Assembly: GCA_019187185.1 (NCBI GenBank)
Contig: JABAQU010000019.1
Location: forward strand, 137,911-201,910
Origin: Steroidobacteraceae bacterium
GTDB taxonomy: Bacteria; Pseudomonadota; Gammaproteobacteria; Steroidobacterales; Steroidobacteraceae
Direction of reading: 5' to 3'
Length of the DNA stretch: 64,000 nt
Part shown: positions 24,358-34,184 of the stretch, piece after piece
Position numbering within the stretch: position 1 is the first letter of the stretch
Layout: each line of letters begins with the position of its first letter
Program-made: the position numbers and the translations under genes
The notes under the pieces: model-generated
The model's input: only the letters and a program-made list of their open reading frames with translations
Told to the model about the DNA's origin: nothing
The model's database searches: none

Positions 24358-27321
24358 TCAGAGCTTCACGCGCACACCGGCGTACCAGCGGCGCCCGATG
24401 GGGTCGTAGGCCCCCGCGTTGGTCTCGGTACCGGTGTCATCGCCGGGAAGCCCGGAGATGATCGGCGGCGGTTCCTCGTCGAGCAGGTTGTTCGCACCGA
24501 CGAAGATCTGGTAGTTCTCCGTCGGCGAGTAGGTGACCTGTGCGTCGAGATACGTCTTGGAGCCGACGCCGATCGACCCACGCGCCTCGCCGAACTGCGC
24601 GAGGAACTGGTCGTCGAGTGCGACCTTGCCGAGGTAGGTTGTCGTGAGCGTCGCGCCGAACTTGCCGACCGTATAGCCGAGGTTCAGCACCGCACGATTC
24701 TCCGGCGCGACGAGGCCGTCTTCCACCTCGCCGACGATGTAGTCCTTGGCGGCGCCAGGCAGCGGGACGCGGTACTGGTCGAGCACGTGCGTGAACGCGA
24801 GGCGACCCCTGAATGCACCGGGGCCGATGTCCTGTGCATAGGACACCGTCAGGTCGATGCCCTCCGCGAACTCGCCGCCGCTGTTCGTCGGCCCCGAGTC
24901 GATGAACTCGAGCGAGCCGGCGCTGTTGGCGCCCACCGCCGCAGGCCTGCGGGTGATGAACTGGCAAAGCGCCGTGTTGCCGCGGTAACACTGGTCGAGG
25001 ATGAACTGCCGCGGCGTGAACACGATCGCATCCTTGATGTCGATGCGATAGTAGTCGAGCGTCAGATCGAAGTTCTCGAGCACCGGGATGTCCGAGGGCT
25101 TGATCACGACGCCGACGGTCCACGAATCGCCTTCTTCCTCGGACAGGTTGGGGTTGCCGCGGTTGAAGCCGCTGATGCCCTGGATGTCGGCCTGATTGAG
25201 CGTGAATGCGCCGTTGGCGGCAATGTTGGCGTTCACACCGGGGGCAGCACGGCATGCGGCATCGACGTCACCCGTGGAGGTTGCCGTGACACCGACGCAA
25301 GGGTCCTGCAGCCCGGTCGGGAAGTCCTGGCTCGGCGGCGAGAACAGTTCGTTGATGTTCGGCGCGCGGGTCGCGAGTGCGCGAATCGCCCGGAAGCGCA
25401 GCGACGGGATCGGCGACCATTCGAGGCCACCGTTCCAGCTGACGACACTGCCGACGGTCGAGTAGTCGGCAAAGCGGACCGCACCGTTGATGTCGAGCTT
25501 CTCGAACATCGGCTTGTCCGCCAGCAGCGGCACGCGCACTTCGAGGTAGCCTTCCTTCACGTCGAAGTCGCCTTCGGTGCGCGGAATGGCGTTGCCGGCG
25601 TTGAGGCCCGCCTGCTGCAGCGGATCGAACTCGCTGCGCGAGTACTCGTCGCGGTACTCCGCGCCCACGGCCAGCCCCACCGGCCCGGCCGGCAGGTCGA
25701 AGACGTGGCCGGTCAGGTTGAGTCCGGCGATCTTCTGCTGCGTGAAGGTCGCGAGCATGCCCGGAGCCTTGATGTAGTCGAAGGCGGCCGGCGAGATCGA
25801 GTTGAACCCGAAGACATTGATCGGCACGCAGCCCTGCGACCTCGCGTTGGCGTCACGGCAGATCGCTTCCGTGACATTGCCGTCCCCGTCGAGGTCGTCG
25901 ACATCGGGAATGGCTTCCAGCGCATTGCGGAAGTTGAGGACGTTCACCTGGCCGCTCGAGGTCTGGGCTTCCTTCGTCTGGCCGTACGCGTAGAACGCCT
26001 CGTAGCGCCAGCCGCCGCCGAAGAGCTCGCCCTCGAGGCCACCGACGATCCGGAACGTATCGCGGTCGGCGACGCTGCCGCGGTTGCCGGCTTCGGCCAT
26101 GCGGCGCGTGAAGTAGTAGTCCCGCAGGCCGTCGCCGTCCTCGTCGGCTGTCGTGTTGAAGACGGCTGCCGGGATCAGCGGATTGGCGAGCAGTACGCCA
26201 TTGACGAGAAACTCGGCCGGTGTCTGGCCGCCCGTGGCCGGGTAGATGTCTTCCGCGCCGAGCGGATAGGGCTCGAGCACGCTGGTCGCCTGCGTCGACG
26301 CGTAGGTGCCCTCGAAGAACGCGCGGTGATGGTCCGCGAATTCATAGTTGCCGCGGCTCGCGAACAGATAGCGCTCGATCGGCACCGCGATCGTGCGGAA
26401 GGCGGAGCGATTGAAGCCGGTCGCCGCCAGTGTCGACGTGCCATTGGTCGACCAGGGGATCACATTGCCGTTCGCGTCGAACGTGATGCCCGATCCCGGT
26501 CCGTTCGCGGTGAAGAAGCGGCCCTGCGGCGCATAACTCGAGTAGAACGGACGCTGCGGCGTGAACATGTCGGCCGGATCGCCGGTCAGCAGGGCGGTCG
26601 AGATCTGGTCCACCGCCGAACGGCTGCGATCACGCGAGAGGACGGAGCCCTGGTCGGTGTAGCCGATGTAGCCCATGACGTTACCGCGGCCATCGGCGCT
26701 GGAAACCCCGAAGGTCGCACCGAGCTGCGTCTCGTCGCCGTCACCTTCGGCGCTCTCGCCGTACTGGGCATCGAAGGAAAACCCCTCGAAGTTCTTCTTG
26801 TAGATGATGTTGACGACGCCCGCGATCGCGTCGGACCCGTAGATCGAGGATGCGCCGCCCGTCATGACGTCCACGCGGTCGATGAACGAGGCCGGGATCG
26901 TGTTCAGGTCGACGGCCGATTCACCGGGGATGCCGGCCACGAAACGGCGACCATCCACGAGCACGAGTGTGCGCGCGGTCCCGAGGTTGCGCAGATCGAT
27001 CGTCGCGACACCGACGCTCGAGGTCAGGAAGTTCGAGTTGGTGCGGCTGAGCGGTGTGCCGAACACCGGGCTCTTGACGAGCAGGTCCTGGATGTTCGGT
27101 ACGCCGGAGGTCTGGATGTCCTCGGCGGTCACTGTCTGGATCGGCGACGGTGACTCGAGATTGGAACCGAGGATGCGCGATCCCGTCACGACCACGGTCT
27201 CGACGTCGTCCCCCTGATCGTTCTGCGCCTGTGCGATCGTTGCTGCCGGCAATGTGAGCATTGCTGCAGCCCCCGCGATCAGCGCTCGCCGAATGGCGGT
27301 GTGCACTGGTTTCGATTGCAT
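24358..27321 (-). CDS. TonB-dependent receptor
   Basis: 987 residues from ATG 27321, chosen because gggaggaag sits just upstream and it begins the signal peptide (AIRRALIAGAAAMLTLPAAT, cleavage after AQAQ). Seen: TonB-box region ETVVVTGSRI, plug with DLRNLGTARTLVLVDGRRF and GGASSIYGSDAIAGVVNI, and a long beta-barrel ending WYAGVRVKL. Known: proton-motive-force-driven uptake across the outer membrane. The Asn- and Pro-rich loops and size fit the family that in Xanthomonad-like bacteria takes up glycans or peptides, not classical siderophore receptors. Ligand unknown. Divergent from the next receptor. Confidence 0.94.
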   Translation of the reverse strand: MQSKPVHTAIRRALIAGAAAMLTLPAATIAQAQNDQGDDVETVVVTGSRILGSNLESPSPIQTVTAEDIQTSGVPNIQDLLVKSPVFGTPLSRTNSNFLTSSVGVATIDLRNLGTARTLVLVDGRRFVAGIPGESAVDLNTIPASFIDRVDVMTGGASSIYGSDAIAGVVNIIYKKNFEGFSFDAQYGESAEGDGDETQLGATFGVSSADGRGNVMGYIGYTDQGSVLSRDRSRSAVDQISTALLTGDPADMFTPQRPFYSSYAPQGRFFTANGPGSGITFDANGNVIPWSTNGTSTLAATGFNRSAFRTIAVPIERYLFASRGNYEFADHHRAFFEGTYASTQATSVLEPYPLGAEDIYPATGGQTPAEFLVNGVLLANPLIPAAVFNTTADEDGDGLRDYYFTRRMAEAGNRGSVADRDTFRIVGGLEGELFGGGWRYEAFYAYGQTKEAQTSSGQVNVLNFRNALEAIPDVDDLDGDGNVTEAICRDANARSQGCVPINVFGFNSISPAAFDYIKAPGMLATFTQQKIAGLNLTGHVFDLPAGPVGLAVGAEYRDEYSRSEFDPLQQAGLNAGNAIPRTEGDFDVKEGYLEVRVPLLADKPMFEKLDINGAVRFADYSTVGSVVSWNGGLEWSPIPSLRFRAIRALATRAPNINELFSPPSQDFPTGLQDPCVGVTATSTGDVDAACRAAPGVNANIAANGAFTLNQADIQGISGFNRGNPNLSEEEGDSWTVGVVIKPSDIPVLENFDLTLDYYRIDIKDAIVFTPRQFILDQCYRGNTALCQFITRRPAAVGANSAGSLEFIDSGPTNSGGEFAEGIDLTVSYAQDIGPGAFRGRLAFTHVLDQYRVPLPGAAKDYIVGEVEDGLVAPENRAVLNLGYTVGKFGATLTTTYLGKVALDDQFLAQFGEARGSIGVGSKTYLDAQVTYSPTENYQIFVGANNLLDEEPPPIISGLPGDDTGTETNAGAYDPIGRRWYAGVRVKL

Positions 27322-27665
27322 GTCTTCCTCCCGCGATGACTGAGAAGAAACGGTGCACTGCCATGCAGTACCCGCCCCGATTTGTTGCCACGCCTCCGCG
27401 GCATGTGGTTGCAGGATTCTGACACAGCAAAAACGCAGCGTATTGATCCTCGTCAACCCGCATCGCCCGCATGGCTTTTCGCTGCGAATCTGGACCGGGT
27501 TCAGCCGGCCGCCAGAGCGGTTGTCGGCAATGGAGTACCTGTGTCGCCTCGCTGCAACATTCGCTTCATCGCGTGCCGCGAGGGGTTTCGTCGCAAGACC
27601 GGTTCCACGGGGGACACCGCGCTGCTAGCGTCATTCGAGAATCTTTCCAGCGAGGGATGACCGCC
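27322..27665. other. 344-bp divergent spacer between two TonB receptor genes
   Basis: Holds both receptors' upstream regions: gggaggaag before ATG 27321 (minus) and gaggg before ATG 27666 (plus). An FNR-like palindrome with one mismatch lies at 27443-27456. Open frames across it (for example a Cys/His-rich one at 27353-27628) have no ribosome binding site or consistent codon bias and are not called. Confidence 0.65.
27443..27456. promoter_or_regulatory. FNR/ANR-like site between divergent TonB receptors
   Basis: TTGATCCTCGTCAA matches TTGAT-N4-ATCAA at all but one position. It is 122 bp from the left receptor's start and 210 bp from the right one's. It is weaker than the perfect site at 15144, but it recurs before a gene of the same family. 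Confidence 0.4.
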
Positions 27666-30530
27666 ATGAACCGTGACTCGACCTCGATCGTGCGCGACGC
27701 CGTACGCCTCGCGCTCGTGGCCGGCGCGACCGCCGCTTCGGTCGCTGCGCCGCCCGCTGCCGCGCAGGACCAGGACCAGAACGCCGCCGACAGCACAGGC
27801 GACATCGATACGGTCGTCGTCACCGGTTCGCGTATCCGGCGCGTCGACGCCGAGACCGCGAGTCCGGTGCTGACGATCTCCGCCGACGAGATCGCGAAGA
27901 CCGGCGTCACGACGATGGGCGACGTGCTGCAGCGCCTGCCGACCGTGGCGGGCGCCGCGACGAACCCCACCGTCAACAACGGTGGCGGCACCGGCGAGTC
28001 GAACGTCGAACTGCGCGGCCTCGGCGCGCAGCGCACGCTCGTGCTGGTCGACGGCCGTCGCGTCGGCGTGTACGGAAATACCCAGACGTCGGCGGTCGAC
28101 ATCAACATGCTGCCGATGAACATGATCGAGCGCGTCGAGGTGCTGAAGGAGGGCGCCGGCGCGATCTACGGTTCGGACGCGATCGCGGGTGTCGTCAACT
28201 TCATCACGCGGCGCAACTTCGACGGCGCCGAGATCGGCGTGCAATACGGCCAGACCGGCAAGTCCGACGGCGAGCGGCAGTCGGCGAGCGCGACGCTCGG
28301 CTCGCAGAGCGACCGGGTCGGCATCGTCTTCGGCGCAAACTACAACAAGCAGCAGAAGGTGTCGGCGGGTGACCGCGCGTTCGCGAAGGATGCGCTCTAC
28401 CTCTATGGCGGTGTGGTCAGCGCGGGCGGCTCGAGCCGCACGCCGAACGGCCGCATCAATCTGACGCCGGCGCTCGCGGCGCAGTACGGCTGCGGCAGCG
28501 TGACGCGCCTGCCCGGTGCAGGCGGTGCGAGCCAGGCCGACTACCGCTGCTTCACGACGGCCGACCTCTACAACTACCAGCCGTTCAACCTCCTGATGAC
28601 GCCGCAGGAGCGCGGCAGCCTTTTCACCGACGTCAACTACCAGTTGAACGACAACGTCGAGATGTACGGCCAAGTGGTCTACAACCAGACGCGATCCGGC
28701 TTCGCGCTCGCCTCGTTGCCGTTCGATGCGGTCTCGGACGACACGATCGTCTCGGCGAACAGCTTCTACAATCCCTTCGGCACGGACTTCGGCGGCATCG
28801 ACGGCACGAACCCGAACCTGCGCACGCGCCTCGAGTCGCTCGGCAATCGCCGCAGCGAGGTCACGACCGATCAGGTATTCGCGAACGCGGGGTTCCGCGG
28901 CTCGTTCGGCAATTCCTGGGAATGGGAGGCCAACGCCGGTCTAGGCCGCATGGGGCAGGGCACGAACATCGATGGCTACCTGCTGAAGGACAAGCTCGCG
29001 CAGGCGCTCGGCCCGTCGTTCGAGGATGCGGGCGGCGTGATCCGTTGCGGCGCGCCGGGCGCGGTCATTGCGGGCTGCACCCCGATCGACATCTTCAACG
29101 TGCAGGACCCCGCGCAGATCGCGGCACTGCGGGACATTTCGACCAACTACCGCACGGACTACACGTTCAGGAGCTCGCAGTTCAGCGCCGGGCTGAACGG
29201 TGACCTCTTCGACCTGCCTGCGGGGGCCGTCAAGGCCGCGTTCGGCGCCGAGTATCGCTCGCAGCAGGGTGTGTTCGAAACCGACTCGCTGACACGCGGC
29301 GAGGCGCCGCTGTACCTGTCCTGTCTGCTCGCGCAGGAGACCTGTACGGGCAATTCATCGGCGAAGTACGACGTCCGCGAGCTCTACGGCGAGTTCTTCC
29401 TGCCGCTGCTCGCCGGCAAGCCGGGCGTGCAGGCGCTCAACCTCACGGCGGGTGTGCGCTATTCCGACTACAGCCTCGACACGATCGGCGACGACACGAC
29501 ATTCGAAGCGAAGCTCGAGTACCGGCCGATGCGGGACCTGATGCTGCGGGCATCGTATGCCGAGGTGTTTCGCGCACCGACGATCAACGACCTGTCGCTG
29601 GCTCCGACCCAGACCGCGGCCACGTTCAACGATCCGTGCGCGAACCTCACGTCGGCGCAGCTCGCCGCGAACCCGAATCTCGCGCTCGCCTGCGTCGGGG
29701 TCGCGCCCGACAGCGGCTTCACGCAGCCGAACAGCCAGATCACGGGTCTCCTGATCGGTACCCCGACGCTGAAGCCCGAGACCGGTGACGTGTTCACGGC
29801 GGGCTTCGTCTACGACTCGAGCCTCGTGCGGGGCCTGTCGCTCAATGTGGACTACTGGAAGTACAAGATCGACGACATCATCACGGCGCTCGATCCGAAC
29901 TTCGCGGCGGACCAGTGCGTGCAGACCGGAAACCCCGACTTCTGCGGCCTGATGTACCGCTACGATTCGGGACCCAACGCGGGCGAGTTCCTCGTGTTCC
30001 AGCTGCCGAACGTGAACCTCGGCTCGCTCGAGACGGACGGCATCGACATCGGCGTCCGCTACCAGTTGCGCGACACGAAGCTCGGCTCGTGGAACTTCCA
30101 GCTCGAGGCGACGCACATCAACAGCTTCAAGAGCGTGGCGGCACCGGGTGCCCCGGCGGTCGAGGTGGCGGGCACCTTCGATCCGCAGTACGGCAACTAC
30201 GCGAAATGGCGCGGCGTGTTCGGCATCGGCTGGTCGATGGCGGGCTTCGACGGGCTCCTGACGACGCGCTACTTCGACAGTCTCGTCATCAAGGATGCCG
30301 ATGGTGCGATCCCGGACCAGCGGCTCGACATCCCGTCGGTGACCTACCTCGATCTGACGCTCGGCTACTCGTTTCCGACGAATACCCGCGTGCAGCTCGG
30401 TGTGCAGAACCTGACGGACAAGCAGCCGCCGCTCTTCTACCAGAACAACGTGACGAACGCGAATACCGACGTTTCGACCTACGACCTCCTGGGGCGCCAG
30501 TGGTACCTCAGCGTGACGCAGAAATTCTGA
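27666..30530 (+). CDS. TonB-dependent receptor
   Basis: 954 residues. ATG 27666 is chosen over 27657 because gaggg is at the right distance only from 27666. Seen: signal peptide ending APPAAAQ, TonB-box region DTVVVTGSRIRRV, plug with VELRGLGAQRTLVLVDGRR and GAGAIYGSDAIAGVVNFIT, barrel ending WYLSVTQKF with the terminal Phe needed for outer-membrane insertion. Barrel repeats such as YCRMRDLML-type strands and the conserved GTPTLKPETGDVFTAGF are intact. A TPR sulfotransferase follows about 24 nt later, probably in the same transcript. Ligand unknown. Confidence 0.94.
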   Translation: MNRDSTSIVRDAVRLALVAGATAASVAAPPAAAQDQDQNAADSTGDIDTVVVTGSRIRRVDAETASPVLTISADEIAKTGVTTMGDVLQRLPTVAGAATNPTVNNGGGTGESNVELRGLGAQRTLVLVDGRRVGVYGNTQTSAVDINMLPMNMIERVEVLKEGAGAIYGSDAIAGVVNFITRRNFDGAEIGVQYGQTGKSDGERQSASATLGSQSDRVGIVFGANYNKQQKVSAGDRAFAKDALYLYGGVVSAGGSSRTPNGRINLTPALAAQYGCGSVTRLPGAGGASQADYRCFTTADLYNYQPFNLLMTPQERGSLFTDVNYQLNDNVEMYGQVVYNQTRSGFALASLPFDAVSDDTIVSANSFYNPFGTDFGGIDGTNPNLRTRLESLGNRRSEVTTDQVFANAGFRGSFGNSWEWEANAGLGRMGQGTNIDGYLLKDKLAQALGPSFEDAGGVIRCGAPGAVIAGCTPIDIFNVQDPAQIAALRDISTNYRTDYTFRSSQFSAGLNGDLFDLPAGAVKAAFGAEYRSQQGVFETDSLTRGEAPLYLSCLLAQETCTGNSSAKYDVRELYGEFFLPLLAGKPGVQALNLTAGVRYSDYSLDTIGDDTTFEAKLEYRPMRDLMLRASYAEVFRAPTINDLSLAPTQTAATFNDPCANLTSAQLAANPNLALACVGVAPDSGFTQPNSQITGLLIGTPTLKPETGDVFTAGFVYDSSLVRGLSLNVDYWKYKIDDIITALDPNFAADQCVQTGNPDFCGLMYRYDSGPNAGEFLVFQLPNVNLGSLETDGIDIGVRYQLRDTKLGSWNFQLEATHINSFKSVAAPGAPAVEVAGTFDPQYGNYAKWRGVFGIGWSMAGFDGLLTTRYFDSLVIKDADGAIPDQRLDIPSVTYLDLTLGYSFPTNTRVQLGVQNLTDKQPPLFYQNNVTNANTDVSTYDLLGRQWYLSVTQKF

Positions 30531-30553
30531 CGGATGCGCGGACCGGCAGCGTC

Positions 30554-32278
30554 GTGGCGCTCTCGTTGAGGGGCGCCACGGCGCACGCGGAGGCGCGCTA
30601 CGGGGAGGCGGAGCGCGCTTTCCGGGTGCTGACGCAGCGGCAGCCCTCGGAAGCGGGTCACTGGCTCAATCTCGGCACGGCGCTGCGCGGTCTCGCGCGG
30701 TACGACGACGCGCTGCGCGCGTACGCCTGCGCGCACGCACTCGGCGGCGTGTCGGCCGATTTCTGCTTCAACGTCGGGCTCACGCATCTCGATCGGCTGG
30801 ACTACGAATCCGCGCGCGCGGTGCTGGCGCAGGGAGTGGCGCTCGCGCCGCACGACGCGCAGATGCGCCTGCAGTACGCCAGTGCCTGTTTCGAGTCCGG
30901 GCACACGGACGAGGGCGTGGCCGCGCTCGCCGACTGGCGGGAATGGGAGAGCCTCGATGCCGCGTCGGTCGCCGGCATCGGACTGCGCCTGCAGGGAGCG
31001 GGCGCGGCAGCAGAAGCCGGCATCGCGATCGACCGGTTGCGCGCGACACCGCGGCTCGGCGCGGAAGCGGGACTCATGCTCGTGCACATGCTCGAGCGCG
31101 CCAACCGGCTCACCGAGGCCGAGCAGGTGCTCGCGCAGCTGAAGCGATCCGCGGCGGCGGAACTCTCGGCGCACGCACCGGCCTTCGCGTCGGCCGAGGG
31201 TCGCCTCGCCCAGCGGCGCGGCCGGCACGGGGAGGCGATTGCGCACTTCGAACGGGCGCTCGGCACGGACACCTCCCCGCACCGCCGTCACCACGAACTC
31301 TTCCCGCTCGCTCGCGCGCTCGACGCAACCGGGCGCCACGAGGCGGCCTGGGCGCGGCTCGCCGAGGCGCATCGTTCGCAGGTGGCGCAGGTGAGGCTCG
31401 CGGCGCCGGCCGTCGCGGCGCGCGGTGCGCCGTCGTTCGCGATCACCCGGCACGGCAGCGACCCGGCCGATGTCGCGCGCTGGTGCGATGCCGGTGCGCC
31501 GGACACGGAGGCGAGCCCGGTTTTCATCGTCGCGTTTCCGCGCTCGGGTACGACGCTCCTCGAGCAGGTGCTCGATGCCCACCCGTCGTTGCGCTCGATG
31601 GATGAGCAGCCGTTCCTGCAGCGCGCACTCGAGGAGCTGGACGACGCGGCGGGTGGGCGCTATCCGGCGGCACTGGCCGATATCCCGGTCGCAACGCTGG
31701 GCGCGATCCGCGCGCGCTATTTCGATCGTGTGCGGTGCAAGGTCGCTCTCACCCCCGGCGAGCGCCTCGTCGACAAGAATCCGCTCAACCTGCTGCGCCT
31801 GCCCGCGATCCGCCGGCTCTTCCCGCACGCACGCATCCTGCTCGCGGTGCGCCATCCCTGCGACGTGCTGCTCTCCTGCTACATGCAGTGCTTCACGGCG
31901 CCCGAGTTTTCACTGCTCTGTGCCGACCTGCCGACACTCGCCGCCGGTTACCGCCGCGCGTTCGATTTCTGGTATCGCGAGCAGGCGGCCCTCGCGCCGG
32001 CGGTGCACGAAGTGCGCTACGAAATGCTGGTCGGCGAGTTCGAGCCCGAGGTGCGCCGCATCGCCGCGTTCCTCGACCTGCCGTGGCATGACGCGCTGCT
32101 CGCACCCGGCGCGCACGCGCGCGCGAAGGCCTTCATCAGCACGCCGAGCTACTCGCAGGTGGTGGAACCGGTGAGCACGCGGGCCGTGGGGCGGTGGCGG
32201 GCATACGCGACGCAGTTCTCGCAGGTCCTGCCGGCGCTCGCCCCGTACTTCGAACGCTGGGGCTACGAGCCGGGATGA
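30554..32278 (+). CDS. TPR repeat-containing sulfotransferase (downstream of TonB receptor)
   Basis: About 574 residues. The frame is open from well upstream, but protein-like sequence starts just after the receptor stop; GTG 30554 is the first reasonable start and lacks a clear ribosome binding site, so it may depend on coupling to the receptor. N-terminal TPRs (AEARYGEAERAFRVLTQRQP, LARYDDALRAYACAHAL), then the sulfotransferase domain: FIVAFPRSGTTLLEQVLDAH, DKNPLNLLRLPAIRR and ARILLAVRHPCDVLLSC. It ends with the usual SYSQVVEPV segment and RWRAYATQF. Its last 16 nt overlap the convergent oxygenase gene. Receptor and sulfotransferase co-transcription suggests a functional link. Confidence 0.9.
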   Translation: MALSLRGATAHAEARYGEAERAFRVLTQRQPSEAGHWLNLGTALRGLARYDDALRAYACAHALGGVSADFCFNVGLTHLDRLDYESARAVLAQGVALAPHDAQMRLQYASACFESGHTDEGVAALADWREWESLDAASVAGIGLRLQGAGAAAEAGIAIDRLRATPRLGAEAGLMLVHMLERANRLTEAEQVLAQLKRSAAAELSAHAPAFASAEGRLAQRRGRHGEAIAHFERALGTDTSPHRRHHELFPLARALDATGRHEAAWARLAEAHRSQVAQVRLAAPAVAARGAPSFAITRHGSDPADVARWCDAGAPDTEASPVFIVAFPRSGTTLLEQVLDAHPSLRSMDEQPFLQRALEELDDAAGGRYPAALADIPVATLGAIRARYFDRVRCKVALTPGERLVDKNPLNLLRLPAIRRLFPHARILLAVRHPCDVLLSCYMQCFTAPEFSLLCADLPTLAAGYRRAFDFWYREQAALAPAVHEVRYEMLVGEFEPEVRRIAAFLDLPWHDALLAPGAHARAKAFISTPSYSQVVEPVSTRAVGRWRAYATQFSQVLPALAPYFERWGYEPG

Positions 32279-32847
32279 TCGGTGAACAGCAGGTACGTCG
32301 AGACGATGTATTTCGCGCCCGAGCGCGGCGGCGCGCCCTCGTGCTGGAACATCCAGTACGGCGGGAAAACGAGCAGGCGGCCGGCGCGCGGCGGGATGGC
32401 GAGCCCGAGCTGCGGGAAGCGCGTTTCGCCGCCTTCCGCGACGTCGTTCAGGTACCAGAGCATCACGAGATAGCGGTTGGCGACATGGTGGACCGCGTCG
32501 AAGTGCAGCTGGAACCGGTCGCCACCGCCGGGCCGGTACTGCTTGATCACGAGATCGGACGTCACGCCGGTGTTCGGCACGCCGATGGCGAGGCCGACGT
32601 CGGCGTTGTAGCGAGCGAGCGCCGCATCGATCGTGCGGCGGAACGAGCCGAGGAAGGCCGCGTCCGCGAGCTGCGTGACGTTCAGTTCGGTCCACGCGGA
32701 CTCCTCGAGGCCGCGGCGCACCGACGCACCGTTCACTTGGTGAAAGCGCTCGAGACTGGCGAAGGAATCGAGCATGCGCGCGCAGAGCGCCGGCTCGAGG
32801 CAGCCGTCGTAGACGCGGACATAGTGGCGCAGGTCGGCGAGGTCCAT
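32263..32847 (-). CDS. Prolyl-4-hydroxylase-like 2-oxoglutarate/Fe(II) oxygenase
   Basis: 194 residues from ATG 32847. Seen: the iron motif HFD in QLHFDAVHHVANRYLVMLWY, distal His in MFQHEGAPP and the 2-oxoglutarate-binding basic residue in SGAKYIVSTYLL; GGETRFPQLGLAI is the typical strand before the distal His in prolyl hydroxylases. Known: this group hydroxylates prolyl or other residues in peptides. No signal peptide. It is divergent from the TPR hydroxylase at 32880, with only 32 bp between start codons, and convergent with the TPR sulfotransferase. Confidence 0.9.
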   Translation of the reverse strand: MDLADLRHYVRVYDGCLEPALCARMLDSFASLERFHQVNGASVRRGLEESAWTELNVTQLADAAFLGSFRRTIDAALARYNADVGLAIGVPNTGVTSDLVIKQYRPGGGDRFQLHFDAVHHVANRYLVMLWYLNDVAEGGETRFPQLGLAIPPRAGRLLVFPPYWMFQHEGAPPRSGAKYIVSTYLLFTDHPGS

Positions 32848-32879
32848 GGCGCGCGCCACGCTAGCACGGGGACGGACAC

Positions 32880-34169
32880 GTGAGCGCGCGACGCGACGGA
32901 GCGTGCGCCGAAGCGTTGCAACTCTTCCGCGGCGGCCAGGTGCTCGCGGCCGAGCAGGCCTGTCTGCGGCGGCTCGAGACCGATCCGGACGACATCGAGG
33001 CGCTGAAGATCGTCGCCGTCGCGGCACTGCGCCGTGGTGATGCGGTACGCGCGATCGCGAAGCTCGCGCGCGCTGCGGCCCTCGATCCCAAGGACGCGAT
33101 TGCGCGCTACCACCTGGCGCGTGCGCATGAAATGGCGGGCAACGACATCGCCTCGCTCGCCTGGTATGACACCGCGCTGCAGCTCGCGCCGCAGCTGCAT
33201 GTTGCGCGACTGGGCTATGGCGCCGCGCTCGAACGTGCGGGCCACCCGGAGCGTGCGCTGTGGCAATGGGCGCGTGCGCTGCGCGACGCACAGGCGGCGG
33301 GACGCTGGACCGACGCGGACAGCACGCCGTCGGGACTGCGCCCGCTGGTGGAAAGGGCCGTGCGCGCGGTGCGCCTCGGGCGACGCGACTGGCTCGCGCG
33401 CGCGCTCGAGCCGTTCGAAGCGCGCTGCGGCACGGCGGCGCTCGCCCGCGTGCGCCGCGCCCTGGCGATCTACCTGGGAGAGGAACACGCGCAGGGCCCT
33501 GATCCCCGCCAGCAGCCCACATTCCTCTGGTTCCCCGACCTGCCGCCGACCCCAGTGTTCGAGCGCAGCGACTTCGAATGGATCGACGCGCTCGAGGCCA
33601 GGGCGGCCGCGATCCGCGGCGAGCTCGGGGCACTGCTCGGGAATCCTGTCGGACGGGAGCGCGTGTTCGACAGCGCGGCGCTCGAACGCGAGAACCTGCG
33701 CGGCCTGCGCGGCGCGCCGGACTGGAGCGGCTACTACTTCTACCGGCACGGGGAGCGGCGCGCGGAGAACTGCGCGCGCTGCCCGGCGACGGCGCAGGCA
33801 CTCGATGCCGTGCCGCTGTCGCGGGTGCCGGGGCACGGCCCGGAGGCGCTCTTTTCGGTGTTCGCGCCGGGCACGCATCTGCTGCCCCATCGCGGCGTCA
33901 CGAACACGCGTCTCGTCGGCCACCTGCCGCTGGTCGTGCCCGCGGATTGCGCACTGCGGGTCGGTGACCGCCTGCACGTCTGGCGCGAGGGAGAGGTGGT
34001 CGTCTTCGACGACACGTACGAGCACGAAGCGTGGAACCGCAGCGACGAGACACGCGTGGTGCTGATCTTCGACATCTGGAACCCGCATCTGACGCCCGCC
34101 GAGTGCGAGGCGCTCGCGGCGCTCGTCCCCGCGATCGGCGAGTTCCGCATGGCCGTGGACGCGGCCTGA
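32880..34169 (+). CDS. TPR-linked aspartyl/asparaginyl beta-hydroxylase (third paralogue)
   Basis: 429 residues from GTG 32880 (gggga upstream). TPRs over about residues 8-110 (GQVLAAEQACLRRLETDPDD), a helical linker, and a C-terminal hydroxylase domain: HLLPHRGVTNTRLVGHLPL, FDDTYEHEAWNRS, ETRVVLIFDIWNPHL. The two iron His and the 2-oxoglutarate Arg are present, the acidic ligand is missing (HRG), as in its two paralogues near 20-22 kb. It is followed after 15 nt by the hydroxylase-sulfotransferase fusion, which is almost certainly in the same operon. Confidence 0.92.
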   Translation: MSARRDGACAEALQLFRGGQVLAAEQACLRRLETDPDDIEALKIVAVAALRRGDAVRAIAKLARAAALDPKDAIARYHLARAHEMAGNDIASLAWYDTALQLAPQLHVARLGYGAALERAGHPERALWQWARALRDAQAAGRWTDADSTPSGLRPLVERAVRAVRLGRRDWLARALEPFEARCGTAALARVRRALAIYLGEEHAQGPDPRQQPTFLWFPDLPPTPVFERSDFEWIDALEARAAAIRGELGALLGNPVGRERVFDSAALERENLRGLRGAPDWSGYYFYRHGERRAENCARCPATAQALDAVPLSRVPGHGPEALFSVFAPGTHLLPHRGVTNTRLVGHLPLVVPADCALRVGDRLHVWREGEVVVFDDTYEHEAWNRSDETRVVLIFDIWNPHLTPAECEALAALVPAIGEFRMAVDAA

Positions 34170-34184
34170 CCAGGACGACGACCG

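Noticed and set aside
24337..27153. 938-codon open frame on the + strand over the TonB receptor
   Set aside because: Mirror of the receptor's codon bias; composition is Arg/Val/Glu/Asp-rich and no domain is seen, while the minus strand encodes an intact plug and barrel.
27353..27628. Cys/His-rich 91-codon frame as a possible RiPP precursor for the modification enzymes
   Set aside because: No ribosome binding site, irregular third-position GC, overlaps both receptors' promoter region and an FNR-like box. Not supported.
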